Shown here: positions 17,741-25,959 of the stretch, in pieces
How positions within the stretch are numbered: position 1 is the first letter of the stretch
Layout of the letters: the number at the start of each line of letters is the position of its first letter
Source: CAYQVO01 sp964421085
GTDB taxonomy: Bacteria > Bdellovibrionota_C > UBA2361 > CAYQVO01
Length of the DNA: 64,000 bases
Reading direction: 5' to 3'
NCBI GenBank assembly: GCA_964421085.1
Contig: CAYQVO010000002.1
Coordinates: forward strand, 124,001 to 188,000
Translations under genes and position numbers: made by a program
The notes under the pieces: generated by a model
What the model saw: the letters and a program-made list of their open reading frames with translations, nothing else
What the model was told of the DNA's origin: nothing
Databases searched by the model: none

Positions 17741-18154
17741 CGCGTCGCCTTCCCCGGCAATCGCATTCATCTCCTTCTTTCCGAGGAAACGCCTGCGGAT
17801 TCGGGCAGCTTTTCCGCGCAGAGGCCGCAGATAGAAAAGCCTGCCGCGACGCACGCGGCCCTTTGCGACAATTTCTATCTTTTCGACACGAGGACTGTGA
17901 ACAAGAAAGGTCCTCTCTACGCCTATGTTCGCGGACACCTTTCGCACTGTGAATGTCGAGGAGGGTCCGCTGCCATTGTTTCTTTTTATTACCACGCCTT
18001 CAAAGACCTGAATTCTTTCCTTTGCACCCTCGACAATACGGGCATGGACGCGCACAGTGTCCCCTGTCCGGAACTGCGGGACATCGCTTTTCATGATTGA
18101 GGCTTCAATTTGCGCCAGTTTATTGGGCGATAATTTAGTATCGGCGGCAGACAT
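17732..18154 (-). CDS. rplS: 50S ribosomal protein L19
   Basis: A 140-residue protein with the L19 core: FRTGDTVRVHARIVEGAKERIQVFEGVVI, GPSSTFTVRKVS, VERTFLVHSPRVEKIEI and the basic RRGRLFYLR. L19 sits at the 30S-50S interface. The N-terminus and an acidic tail (about 128-140) extend the usual 115-120 residues. The start at 18154 has AGGAA seven bases upstream. It is a single-gene unit: the common rpsP-rimM-trmD-rplS cluster is absent, and rnhB-yraN lie 11 kb away. Confidence 0.97.
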   Translation of the reverse strand: MSAADTKLSPNKLAQIEASIMKSDVPQFRTGDTVRVHARIVEGAKERIQVFEGVVIKRNNGSGPSSTFTVRKVSANIGVERTFLVHSPRVEKIEIVAKGRVRRGRLFYLRPLRGKAARIRRRFLGKKEMNAIAGEGDATE

Positions 18155-18200
18155 CGCGAATTCCTGTATCGTGAATGATTTTCAATAAGTAAGGCCCGAG

Positions 18201-18229
18201 ACAATATCATTAACTTTGAATGTTTACAA
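18201..18229 (-). promoter_or_regulatory. Probable rplS promoter
   Basis: On the minus strand TTGTAA (18224-18229) and TATTGT (18201-18206) are 17 bases apart, matching a sigma-70 layout, each with four of six consensus bases. Transcription would start near 18194, about 40 bases before the rplS ATG. Confidence 0.5.
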
Positions 18230-18275
18230 GTTGGGGGGTCCGCTCTACGATTTCAGGCATTGAGGGAGTATGAAT

Positions 18276-18626
18276 ATGGCGCAGTACCCAAAGAAAAGAA
18301 AAGTCGCGGCTCGGAAGCCGGATAAGGATAAAGAGCGTATTTTCAGGGGATTATCGCTCCTTTTTTCAATGCATGGATTCAAAGTCCGGCGGGAAGAGTT
18401 AAAGAGAGGATCCGGCTGGAATGTGTCTAACGGGAGCTGCCGAAAGATTGATGAGCAGCTGATATTTGTCGACAGAAGGAGTTCGATAGACGATCAGATC
18501 GGATTTCTTGCCCAGTGCTTCATCAAGACAGGTCTTTCGCTCGATGAACAGAAGCTGGATGAGATACCCGACGATTTGCGTCCTGTGCTGCTTTCGCTTT
18601 TCAACACATCTTCTTTAACGGTATGA
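18276..18626 (+). CDS. Hypothetical protein with conserved GSC motif
   Basis: A 116-residue basic protein from the ATG at 18276 (GGGAG lies seven bases upstream; the ATG at 18270 is too close to it). Conserved-looking parts are GFKVRREELKRGSGW, SNGSCRKIDEQLIFVDRR and DQIGFLAQCF. The same layout (GfkvRre, GSCr, llfvDrr) recurs in small uncharacterised proteins of several phyla in my memory; function unknown. It precedes mreB by 200 bases and a palindrome lies between. Confidence 0.6.
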   Translation: MAQYPKKRKVAARKPDKDKERIFRGLSLLFSMHGFKVRREELKRGSGWNVSNGSCRKIDEQLIFVDRRSSIDDQIGFLAQCFIKTGLSLDEQKLDEIPDDLRPVLLSLFNTSSLTV

Positions 18627-18670
18627 TGAATGCGAAGATCATGAACGCAGCTTCGCAGGAGGGCGGACAG

Positions 18671-18687
18671 GTTTAAGTTACTTAAAC
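18671..18687. promoter_or_regulatory. Palindrome upstream of mreB
   Basis: GTTTAAGT-T-ACTTAAAC is a perfect inverted repeat with 8-bp arms and a one-base centre, about 140 bases before mreB. It could be an operator or, with the following TAATTTTG, a weak terminator for the gene ending at 18626. The loop is too small for a good RNA hairpin, which favours protein binding. Confidence 0.4.
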
Positions 18688-18827
18688 TAATTTTGTTGAT
18701 CTTGATCCCGCACTCATGCTACGAGGATTCTGATACTCTCGGGGGCAGGAGGTAAAGCGCGGGGCGTGGCTGCAGAGTTATCGACTTCAAACAGCCGGCT
18801 ATATAGAAACATTGACGAGAAGAAGCC

Positions 18828-19865
18828 ATGGTATTCGGGATCCTGAAGGGCCTGTTTTCTAACGATATTGCCATCGACCTGGGCACGGCAAATACTCTGA
18901 TTTATCTGAAAGGTCAGGGCATTGTGTGCAACGAACCGTCAGTGGTGGCGGTGCAGAACGACCCTTCAAATGGAAGGAAGAAAGTTCTCGCGGTCGGTGC
19001 GGAAGCAAAGAACATGCTCGGGCGTACGCCCGACAGCATTCAGGCAATCCGTCCCGTCAAAGACGGCGTGATTGCCGACTATGAAGTCACCGAGCAGATG
19101 CTTCGCCACCTCATCAGGAAGGTGCGGAACGGCCGCTCGCTTGTGCGTCCGAGAATCATAATCTCGGTCCCTCACGGAATCACCGAAGTTGAAAAACGGG
19201 CTGTTCGCGACTCTGCCGAGTCGGCGGGTGCTCGGGAAGTCTACCTGATTGAAGAGCCGATGGCAGCCGCCATCGGGGCCGGCCTGCCTGTAACCGAAGC
19301 GTGCGGCAGCATGATTCTGGACATCGGGGGAGGCACTACCGAGATTGCGATTCTTTCCCTGAAGGGCATTGTTTATTCGCGATCGATCAGGGTCGGCGGC
19401 GACAAGATGGACGAGTCCATCTCCAACTACATCAAGCGGCGGTACAATATCCTTATCGGCGAACGCACAGCAGAGCAGATAAAAATCGCCATTGGAAGCG
19501 TGATGGCCACAGGACAGAACCTGTCAATCGAAGTCCGCGGCCGCGATCTTGTGCACGGCGTTCCGAAGGCGATGGGGGTTACCGAGGAGGAAGTTCGTGA
19601 CGCACTTATCGAGCCGGTGAACCAGATTCTCGAGGTTATCAGAGTTGCGCTTGAAAAGACTCCGCCGGAACTCTCATCAGATATAGTGGAGCGGGGAATC
19701 ACGCTTGCGGGCGGCGGCGCACTCATAAGGAACCTGGACAGACTTATTTCTGAAGAAACAGGACTCCCTGTCGTTCTGGTGGATGATCCCCTTTCCGCAG
19801 TAGTAATGGGGTCAGGCGCGCTTCTTGACCAGTTGGAACTGCTTAAAGACGTGGTATTTCAATAA
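18828..19865 (+). CDS. mreB: Rod shape-determining protein MreB
   Basis: A 345-residue actin homologue. It has the N-terminal amphipathic start MVFGILKGLFSNDIAIDLGTANTLIY (residues in two pieces: membrane-binding helix, then phosphate-1 DLGTANT), SVPHGITEVEKRA, the phosphate-2 ILDIGGGTTEIAIL and AGGGALIRNLD of the adenosine site. MreB filaments move along the inner membrane and steer the elongasome. Length matches the family. It opens the cluster mreB-mreC-mreD-mrdA-rodA, 34 bases before mreC. Confidence 0.98.
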   Translation: MVFGILKGLFSNDIAIDLGTANTLIYLKGQGIVCNEPSVVAVQNDPSNGRKKVLAVGAEAKNMLGRTPDSIQAIRPVKDGVIADYEVTEQMLRHLIRKVRNGRSLVRPRIIISVPHGITEVEKRAVRDSAESAGAREVYLIEEPMAAAIGAGLPVTEACGSMILDIGGGTTEIAILSLKGIVYSRSIRVGGDKMDESISNYIKRRYNILIGERTAEQIKIAIGSVMATGQNLSIEVRGRDLVHGVPKAMGVTEEEVRDALIEPVNQILEVIRVALEKTPPELSSDIVERGITLAGGGALIRNLDRLISEETGLPVVLVDDPLSAVVMGSGALLDQLELLKDVVFQ

Positions 19866-19900
19866 CAAGGCGGCACTGCTGATACAGTGGCTTCTTCTGC

Positions 19901-20746
19901 ATGGCAGCAACAGTAAGTTCTCGGACCAAAGTAATTCTTACCGCGTTTGCGCTTTTCTGCTGCTCGCTTTTCCTCACGGCATACAGCGCCCGGAACCCGC
20001 AGATTGCGCGAGTGGGGTACTGGGCAGTCGGAGAGGTGGAAAGACCTCTGCAGGTCATGACAGAGAAAGTCTATGACAGCGTCGCGAATCTCTGGTCGGG
20101 ATATGTCAGTCTTCTGGACGTCCGGAGGCAGAACGAGATCCTTCAGGAGAGACTCCGCAGCCTCGAATCGGAGGTCGTGGAACTGAGTGAAGTGCGGGCT
20201 GAAAATGAACGCCTCTCCCGCATCCTCCGTTTCGTCGAGGAGACTCGACTCGATGGAGTGATTGCAAGGGTAATAGGAAGAAATCCTTCAAACTGGGTGC
20301 AGTCTGTGACTTTGAACAAAGGATCTCTGGATGGAATCGCAGTCGATATGGCGGTCATCGACGGACTTGGCGTGGTGGGCCAGGTGATGGAGGTGAGCCC
20401 GCATTCGACGAATGTTCTCCTCGCAATCGATCCAACCAGCGGTGTCGACGGACTCCTTCAGGATGGAAGAGCCCGGGGCGTTGTCAGCGGTGCCGGGAAG
20501 GGCCGTTATGTTCTCAAGTTCGTATCGAGAGATCAGGATGTCAAAATGGGAGATCGCATCGTGACGTCAGGCATCGGCGGAATTTTCCCGAGCGGGCTCC
20601 TGATCGGATCAGTTGCTGAAATAAAAAGACAGAGTATGGGCCTCTTCCAGGAGGTGGAAGCTGTTCCGGCAGTGGATTTTTCGAAGCTTGAAGAGGTTCT
20701 GGTTCTTGCAAAAATGACCCCGGCTCCGGAAAAGAAGAAGGGATAA
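19901..20746 (+). CDS. mreC: Rod shape-determining protein MreC
   Basis: A 281-residue bitopic protein: a transmembrane helix at about 9-26, a coiled-coil at about 65-105 (RRQNEILQERLRSLESEV and following heptads) and the beta-barrel MreC domain from about 120 (VIARVIGRNPSNWVQSVTLNKGSLDGI, VIDGLGVVGQV, VDGLLQDGRARGVVSG). The C-terminus has a short Pro/Lys tail. MreC links periplasmic PBP2 to the cytoskeleton. The stop is three bases before the mreD GTG. Confidence 0.96.
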   Translation: MAATVSSRTKVILTAFALFCCSLFLTAYSARNPQIARVGYWAVGEVERPLQVMTEKVYDSVANLWSGYVSLLDVRRQNEILQERLRSLESEVVELSEVRAENERLSRILRFVEETRLDGVIARVIGRNPSNWVQSVTLNKGSLDGIAVDMAVIDGLGVVGQVMEVSPHSTNVLLAIDPTSGVDGLLQDGRARGVVSGAGKGRYVLKFVSRDQDVKMGDRIVTSGIGGIFPSGLLIGSVAEIKRQSMGLFQEVEAVPAVDFSKLEEVLVLAKMTPAPEKKKG

Positions 20747-20749
20747 GGC

Positions 20750-21268
20750 GTGGTGAAGACTGTCCAGCAGATAACGATGGGAATAGCCGTGATCCTCGCG
20801 GCGCTCTTTCTCCAGAGTACCGCCCTCAAGTTCCTGCTTCCATATCATTTTGTTCCTAATTTCTGCCTTATTTTTCTCGTATTCCTCGCGTTTTATGAAG
20901 TGAGCGTGGTTGGTGCCGTACTCTCTTTCATCATAGGGATTGCTTTCGATGTGAGTTCCGGAGTGCTTCTTGGTCCGTGGAGCGCGTCGTTCACGGCGAG
21001 CTATTGTGTGCTTATTCTTCTTTCCCAAAGAATTTTTGTCGATTCGTTTCCGGCAGCGATGCTCGTGGTTTTCATCACCACGCTCTTCTCCACCTTCATT
21101 TATACCGGTCTTCTCTATCAGTTTCAGCCGGCGGCCTTCGACATCTGCGACTTCGTCGTGGAAGCCGCCGTCACAGGAGCTGTCTCTCCATTTGTTCTGG
21201 CTTTTTTCCAGCGTCTGCTGGTGCACAGGATGGCGCTTTATTCGCTGCGCGGAAGTTCAGTGATGTAG
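20750..21268 (+). CDS. mreD: Rod shape-determining protein MreD
   Basis: A 172-residue, strongly hydrophobic protein with about five to six membrane helices (10-26, 34-50, 58-76, 84-98, 104-122, 140-160). FLPYHFVPNFCLIFLVFLA and LGPWSASFTAS fit MreD. The start is GTG at 20750, one of two adjacent GTG codons, three bases after mreC. It is the small integral partner of MreC. Identity rests on hydropathy and position more than on motifs. Confidence 0.88.
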   Translation: MVKTVQQITMGIAVILAALFLQSTALKFLLPYHFVPNFCLIFLVFLAFYEVSVVGAVLSFIIGIAFDVSSGVLLGPWSASFTASYCVLILLSQRIFVDSFPAAMLVVFITTLFSTFIYTGLLYQFQPAAFDICDFVVEAAVTGAVSPFVLAFFQRLLVHRMALYSLRGSSVM

Positions 21269-21279
21269 GGGGTGGTTGA

Positions 21280-23184
21280 ATGGCGATATCGGCGGAGAAA
21301 ACTCAGATGAATATCTCTCTCCGGGTTACTCTGGCCTTCGGAGCCGTTCTTGCCTGCTTCTTTGTCATAGCCCTCCGGCTCTGGTACCTGCAGATTCTGA
21401 AGGGTGATTACTTTCGCGATCGATCGGAGAACAACCGGCTTCGCACCATTTTCATGCCTCCTCCACGCGGCCTCGTGTTCGATCGCAACGGCACTCTTCT
21501 TGTAAAGACCCGCCCCTCCTTCAATGTTGAGCTGATCATGGAGGACTGTCCCGATCCGAAGGGCACGGTGAAGAAACTTGCGCACATGCTCAAGTATGAG
21601 GAAGGCATGCTGACGGAACGTCTCAAGGAGCAGCGCAAGCGGCGCCGTTTCGAACCCAGGCTTCTTCTCAAGGATATCTCGCGGGACACGGTCGCCGTTG
21701 TTCTTGCGCACAGATGGGACCTGCCCGGAGTGGTCATAAATGTGGTGCCGACCCGCGACTACGAGTACAAGACGCTGGCGGCCCATGTCCTCGGATATAT
21801 CAGGGAGATTACGAAGAATCAGCTGGACAGTCCGCGATTCTCCCAGTACCAGATGGGGGATGAGATCGGTCAGTACGGTCTCGAAGCGGAATGGGAATCC
21901 TTTCTTCAGGGCAAACGCGGCAGGCAGGAGGTGATAGTAAATGCGACCGGGTCGAAAGTGGGAGATTTCCGTTTCGAGCCCGACAGAGCGGGCCATAATC
22001 TCACTACGACCCTTGATTTCAAAGTTCAGAAAGCTGCTGATGAGGCGTTGAAAGGAAAAAGCGGAGCGATTGCAGCGCTTGATCCGAACACGGGCGATAT
22101 ACTGGCGATGTCTTCAGCGCCGGCGTTTGATCCGAATATCTTCACCGGCGACATGTCTCCTGCCTTATGGAAAGAGCTGACGACCGGAAAAGGGAAAATT
22201 CTGAACAACAGGGCAGTGCAGGGAGCTTATCCGCCGGGGTCCGTATGGAAGATTTTCATGAGCGTGGCCGGGCTTTCCGAGGGTGTCGTCCGTGAGGGAG
22301 ACTCCTTCAACTGTCCCGGTTTTTATTTCTTCGGCGGAAGACGATTCCGGTGCTGGAGGCACCAGGGCCACGGATCCGTCAACTTCATGCGGGGACTCAC
22401 AGTCTCCTGCGACGTATATTTTTACACTGTCGGGCAAAGGCTCGGCATCGATCGTATTCACGAGTACGCGGCGAAGTTCGGACTGGGGTCGGTGACGGGA
22501 TTGAAGCTTGTTCATGAAAATCCGGGCGTGGTTCCTTCCACGCTCTGGAAACGCACCTTTTTCAAGAATCCTGCCCAGCAGAAATGGTATCCGGGGGAAA
22601 CGATAAGTGTCGCAATTGGACAGGGCGCAGTAACTACCACTCCTCTTCAGATAGCCCGCGGAGTGGCGGGAGTTGTCAACGGCGGGAAGCTTGTCACTCC
22701 GCAGCTCGTCAAGAAGATAGAATCACCTGACGGATTGTTCCTTGATACTGCTTTCAACCCGCAGGTGACTAAAATCGACGTCGATCAGAGGATTCTTAAA
22801 AAAGTCGCCGATGGAATGGTCAGCGTGGTGAACGATCCGCGCGGAACCGGCCGCAAGGCCCGGCTTCCGGAAGAACTCGGGATTGCAGTCGGCGGGAAAA
22901 CGGGAACTGCCCAGGTTGCATCGATGAATGTGCGCACTGCCGGGGATCATGCGTGGTTTGTCGGGTTTGCTCCTGCGGAAGATCCGAAGATCGTTGTTTC
23001 TGCTCTTGTGGAACATGGAGGCCACGGCGGATCCATTGCGGCCCCTCTTGTGAGGCAGGTTATGGAGGCCTTTTTCGGGTATGTGCCGCCTCCTCCGGAC
23101 GCGACGCCGACTCCGGCGGAGCCATCCGCGAAGAAGGCAAAAGCCAGGGTGCAGGGAGACACGGAAGAGTCAGATGGCGATTGA
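21280..23184 (+). CDS. mrdA: Penicillin-binding protein 2 (elongasome transpeptidase)
   Basis: A 634-residue class B PBP. An inner-membrane helix lies at about 12-32, the dimerisation domain at about 45-230 (RGLVFDRNGTLLVKTRPSFNVEL), and the transpeptidase from about 250. Active-site motifs are GSVWKIF (SxxK) near 327, SCD (SxN-type) near 372 and KTGT near 540. It crosslinks new side-wall murein with RodA. The C-terminal tail, rich in Pro/Ala/Lys, overlaps the rodA start by 11 bases, a coupled arrangement. The symbol follows the E. coli equivalent. Confidence 0.97.
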   Translation: MAISAEKTQMNISLRVTLAFGAVLACFFVIALRLWYLQILKGDYFRDRSENNRLRTIFMPPPRGLVFDRNGTLLVKTRPSFNVELIMEDCPDPKGTVKKLAHMLKYEEGMLTERLKEQRKRRRFEPRLLLKDISRDTVAVVLAHRWDLPGVVINVVPTRDYEYKTLAAHVLGYIREITKNQLDSPRFSQYQMGDEIGQYGLEAEWESFLQGKRGRQEVIVNATGSKVGDFRFEPDRAGHNLTTTLDFKVQKAADEALKGKSGAIAALDPNTGDILAMSSAPAFDPNIFTGDMSPALWKELTTGKGKILNNRAVQGAYPPGSVWKIFMSVAGLSEGVVREGDSFNCPGFYFFGGRRFRCWRHQGHGSVNFMRGLTVSCDVYFYTVGQRLGIDRIHEYAAKFGLGSVTGLKLVHENPGVVPSTLWKRTFFKNPAQQKWYPGETISVAIGQGAVTTTPLQIARGVAGVVNGGKLVTPQLVKKIESPDGLFLDTAFNPQVTKIDVDQRILKKVADGMVSVVNDPRGTGRKARLPEELGIAVGGKTGTAQVASMNVRTAGDHAWFVGFAPAEDPKIVVSALVEHGGHGGSIAAPLVRQVMEAFFGYVPPPPDATPTPAEPSAKKAKARVQGDTEESDGD

Positions 23185-24319
23185 TAGAAGAGTCTTTGCG
23201 AATTTCGACTGGCCTCTTCTCGGGCTTACCATGCTCGTGCCAGTGTCCGGGCTTATTGTTCTTTACAGCGCCGGATACAATCCCGAGGCGCCGATTGAAC
23301 TTGACTGGCTTCCGATAGTTTTTTACAGCCAGGCCTTCGTGAAGCAGTTTATCTTCATTGGAATCGGACTTCTGGTTCTTATCGGCGCGCTCCTGATACC
23401 GCCGCAGTTTCTGCAGAAATATGCGTACATATTCTACATACTCTGCCTCATTCTTCTTGTGCTTGTGGCGAAGTTCGGCGTAGTGGTGAACGGCGCCAGG
23501 CGATGGCTTGATCTCGGTCCCGTCCATCTGCAGGCCTCTGAAGTTATGAAGCTCGGCGTTATTTTTGCGCTTGCGCGTTATCTTTCGCGTCGCCCGCCGC
23601 CTAAAAAAGGGTACGGACTTGGCGGCCTGTTCGGCCCGGGATTTCTCGTGCTGCTGCCTATGGCCCTCATTATGCTTCAGCCCGATCTCGGAAGCGCGCT
23701 TGTCGTGGGATCAGTCGGCGCCTGCATGATCCTTTTCATGGGGGTGAGGATCCGCGTGCTGACCATTCTTATTCTGCTGGGGGTGTTTGCGGTAATTCCA
23801 TCGTACACGTTTCTTCTTCACGACTACCAGAAGCGGAGAATCGAGGTGCTGTTCAATCCTGAGGCTGATCCCAAAGGAAGCGGGTACCATATCACGCAGT
23901 CGAAAATTGCGGTCGGCTCAGGTGCGCTTGTCGGCAAGGGCTTTCTTTCGGGGACCCAGACGCAGCTGCAGTTTCTTCCGGAACACACGACCGACTTTAT
24001 TTTTTCCGTGCTTGCGGAAGAGTGGGGATTTCTGGGGTGCATGAGCATACTTTTTCTGTATCTTCTTCTGCTTGCGCGTCTTCTTCAGATCGTGCAGCGG
24101 ACGCGAGATCTGTTTTCATGTCTTCTCGTGTTTGGTGTCACCGCGCGGCTTTTCTGCAATATGACCATTAATGTGGGAATGGTCGTGGGTCTTCTTCCGG
24201 TCGTGGGAATTCCGCTGCCGCTGTTCAGTTATGGAGGCTCGTCCATTGTTTCGTTCATGTTTTCGATAGGACTGATTCTTGGCGTGGCGATGAGAAGGTT
24301 CGCGCATATGAGGGGGTAA
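23174..24319 (+). CDS. rodA: Peptidoglycan glycosyltransferase RodA (SEDS)
   Basis: A 381-residue SEDS protein from the ATG at 23174. Ten hydrophobic segments are visible. Conserved parts include ARRWLDLGPVHLQASEVMKL (GxxRW...QPSE type), LIMLQPDLGSALV, the catalytic-loop stretch HTTDFIFSVLAEEWGF (with the Asp) and PLPLFSYGGSSIVS near the C-terminus. It polymerises lipid II for the elongasome with PBP2. An earlier in-frame ATG at 23081 lies inside mrdA and adds only non-homologous basic residues. Confidence 0.97.
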   Translation: MAIDRRVFANFDWPLLGLTMLVPVSGLIVLYSAGYNPEAPIELDWLPIVFYSQAFVKQFIFIGIGLLVLIGALLIPPQFLQKYAYIFYILCLILLVLVAKFGVVVNGARRWLDLGPVHLQASEVMKLGVIFALARYLSRRPPPKKGYGLGGLFGPGFLVLLPMALIMLQPDLGSALVVGSVGACMILFMGVRIRVLTILILLGVFAVIPSYTFLLHDYQKRRIEVLFNPEADPKGSGYHITQSKIAVGSGALVGKGFLSGTQTQLQFLPEHTTDFIFSVLAEEWGFLGCMSILFLYLLLLARLLQIVQRTRDLFSCLLVFGVTARLFCNMTINVGMVVGLLPVVGIPLPLFSYGGSSIVSFMFSIGLILGVAMRRFAHMRG

Positions 24320-24324
24320 CTGAT

Positions 24325-24742
24325 ATGCCCAACTGCGAATCCCCTGCAGCGCTTGAGGCAATTGTCCGCCTTGACTCATTCAACAGGGCAGCTTCAGCCC
24401 TTTACGTAACGCAGTCAGCGGCTCATAAGACATTTCCATGAAGTCTCTCTGCTCGAGCAGGATCTGGAACTCGGCCTGCCTGCCGGCGCAATTTTTGCCG
24501 CATTACCTCCAGCACGAAGCACTGAGCGGGGGGCAGAAGCCCATGCCTGGGCACTCCGACCGGTATTGGCAATCTGTTTCACCATGGCGGATCCCGCTGC
24601 TCTCATTGCAGAGTTCATAATTTCTGCAGCTCCACCCAGTGCCACAAGTTTCCGTCCCCTCGGCCTGAATGCACCCGGTATGGTTGGATCGCTGTATCCC
24701 TCGGGCAAGGTCTCTGCTGTGAGCTTGGTGTTGAAAGTATAA
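24325..24742 (+). pseudogene. LysR-family regulator remnant, frameshifted
   Basis: From the ATG at 24325 the frame reads ALEAIVRLDSFNRAASALYV then TQSAAHK, which matches the winged-HTH of LysR regulators (SFxxAAxxLxxTQSAxS). It hits a stop at 24439. Shifting frame just before, at about 24437, gives HEVSLLEQDLELGLP, which continues the LysR pattern (I-x-x-LE-x-x-LG). That second frame stays open to 24742 but soon loses resemblance and the effector domain (about 200 residues) is missing. A decayed or truncated gene. An apparent minus-strand frame over the same DNA (24415-24708) shows no homology. Confidence 0.55.
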
Positions 24743-24765
24743 AGGTTCGCTCTCGCTTCAATAAG

Positions 24766-25086
24766 TCAAGGCTTAGCCTTGAACATCTCCTGAACTTTGC
24801 TGAGAGCCTCGGGAGTGCCTTCCGCTCTCAGTTCATTGATTTTTATGAGATCATCTTTATTCCTCAGTACAGCTTCGTACGCTTCCTGCGCCGTCCCCTG
24901 GATATATTTTTCTTTGTCTGTGCCGGAGCGGTTTCTGATTTCCTGAAGGGTCCTGAAGATTTTGAAATCGCGCTCCATCCGGGCGATTTGTCCTGCCTCA
25001 GGCGCGGCGGATGCTGTGTCCAGAGAAGCCAGCTGAGCACCCTTGAAACCCATTTCCTCTGCAATACCTGCGAGTCGTTCTTCCAT
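24766..25086 (-). CDS. Hypothetical helical protein
   Basis: A 106-residue protein from the ATG at 25086, selected for the strong AAGGAGG eight bases upstream; a longer frame to 25185 has no ribosome site. It is mostly charged helix: MEERLAGIAEEMGFKG, then QIARMERDFKIFRTLQEIRNR and KINELRAEGTPEALSKVQEM. No domain is recognised. It stands between the LysR remnant and the divergent PH-domain protein. Function unknown. Confidence 0.6.
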   Translation of the reverse strand: MEERLAGIAEEMGFKGAQLASLDTASAAPEAGQIARMERDFKIFRTLQEIRNRSGTDKEKYIQGTAQEAYEAVLRNKDDLIKINELRAEGTPEALSKVQEMFKAKP

Positions 25087-25255
25087 AAAAAAAACCTCCT
25101 TCCCAAACCTCTTAATGATGGATACCCAGGGAACAGGCATAGTGTGACAAAAACATGGGCATTTATTTACGCCAGGCATGTGCACGGAAACGGCAGGTGA
25201 TGATATTGTATTGTGGTTCCACCCGCTGTTATCATAGCCTGCGGAGGAAGTAAAA

Positions 25256-25867
25256 ATGCAGACTCTGCCTTCTATGCAGTTAAATACACCCGAACTGCCC
25301 CATCACGACTTCGACGGTCAGCAGGATGGCGAGCGGGTTCTGTGGACCATAAGGCTCCATCCGGTAAAGAGAGTTGTCAACTTCGCCTCGAGCCTGATTA
25401 TAGCGCTCGTGTTCTTTGCCGGCATGATTTTCGTGCCGGAATTTGCACCGGTCGATCGGCAGTATTTCCTTGTTCTTTCCGCGATTATCTCGCTCATGAT
25501 CGTCCTGATCGGCGCGTGGTGGGGCGAGCTTCATATGAAGCATACAAAAGCATTCATCACGGACCGGAGAATCATACGGTTTGTGTTCACTCTTCCTCAT
25601 TTCAAGAGCAAGAGATCTCTGTTCTGGACGGAAGTGGCGAAAGTGAAAAGCACTTCGCCCGGGTATTTCTTCGCTTTGGCAAAGATTGGAGCGCTCAGCA
25701 TTCAGCCTCTCATGATGCCCGACGAGGAGATTTATATCCCCTATGTTTACTACTTTGCGGATCTGGCGAATTATATAGACAAGATTCTCTATCTCCAGAA
25801 AAACAAGCCTGAAGATATAGCCTTGATGCGCGAATTTGTTCCGAAGCCGAAGGGACAGAGGTACTAG
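25256..25867 (+). CDS. Bacterial PH domain membrane protein (YdbS/YdbT-like)
   Basis: A 203-residue protein with a short N-terminal part, two membrane helices (about 42-60 and 70-88), then a PH-like beta domain: AFITDRRIIRFVFTL, SLFWTEVAKVKSTSPGYF, with the ITDRRII and W-x-E-V-x-K-V pattern of bPH_2. Such domains occur in membrane-linked proteins of unknown substrate. Start at ATG 25256 follows GGAGGA with suitable spacing. It precedes guaB by 92 bases but the guaB promoter looks separate. Confidence 0.7.
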   Translation: MQTLPSMQLNTPELPHHDFDGQQDGERVLWTIRLHPVKRVVNFASSLIIALVFFAGMIFVPEFAPVDRQYFLVLSAIISLMIVLIGAWWGELHMKHTKAFITDRRIIRFVFTLPHFKSKRSLFWTEVAKVKSTSPGYFFALAKIGALSIQPLMMPDEEIYIPYVYYFADLANYIDKILYLQKNKPEDIALMREFVPKPKGQRY

Positions 25868-25904
25868 GTTCTTCGGGTTTGTCGGCCGCGGCCCGGAAAA
25901 AGAT

Positions 25905-25954
25905 TTGAGCATTTTCCGGAAAATATGTAATATTCCGCCCTATACTTTCCGGAA
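25905..25954 (+). promoter_or_regulatory. guaB promoter with palindromic operator candidate
   Basis: TTGAGC (25905-25910) and TAATAT (25928-25933) are 17 bases apart. The spacer contains the perfect 14-bp palindrome ATTTTCCGGAAAAT (25911-25924). A second copy of its centre, TTTCCGGAA, lies at 25946-25954 near the start codon, 33 bases away centre to centre, about three helical turns. This arrangement suits a repressor bound to two sites. The hexamers are each only four of six consensus bases. Confidence 0.5.
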
Positions 25955-25959
25955 TCCCC

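Noticed and set aside
24415..24708. Minus-strand 97-codon frame downstream of rodA
   Set aside because: No homology, and the plus strand shows LysR-like sequence in the same DNA.
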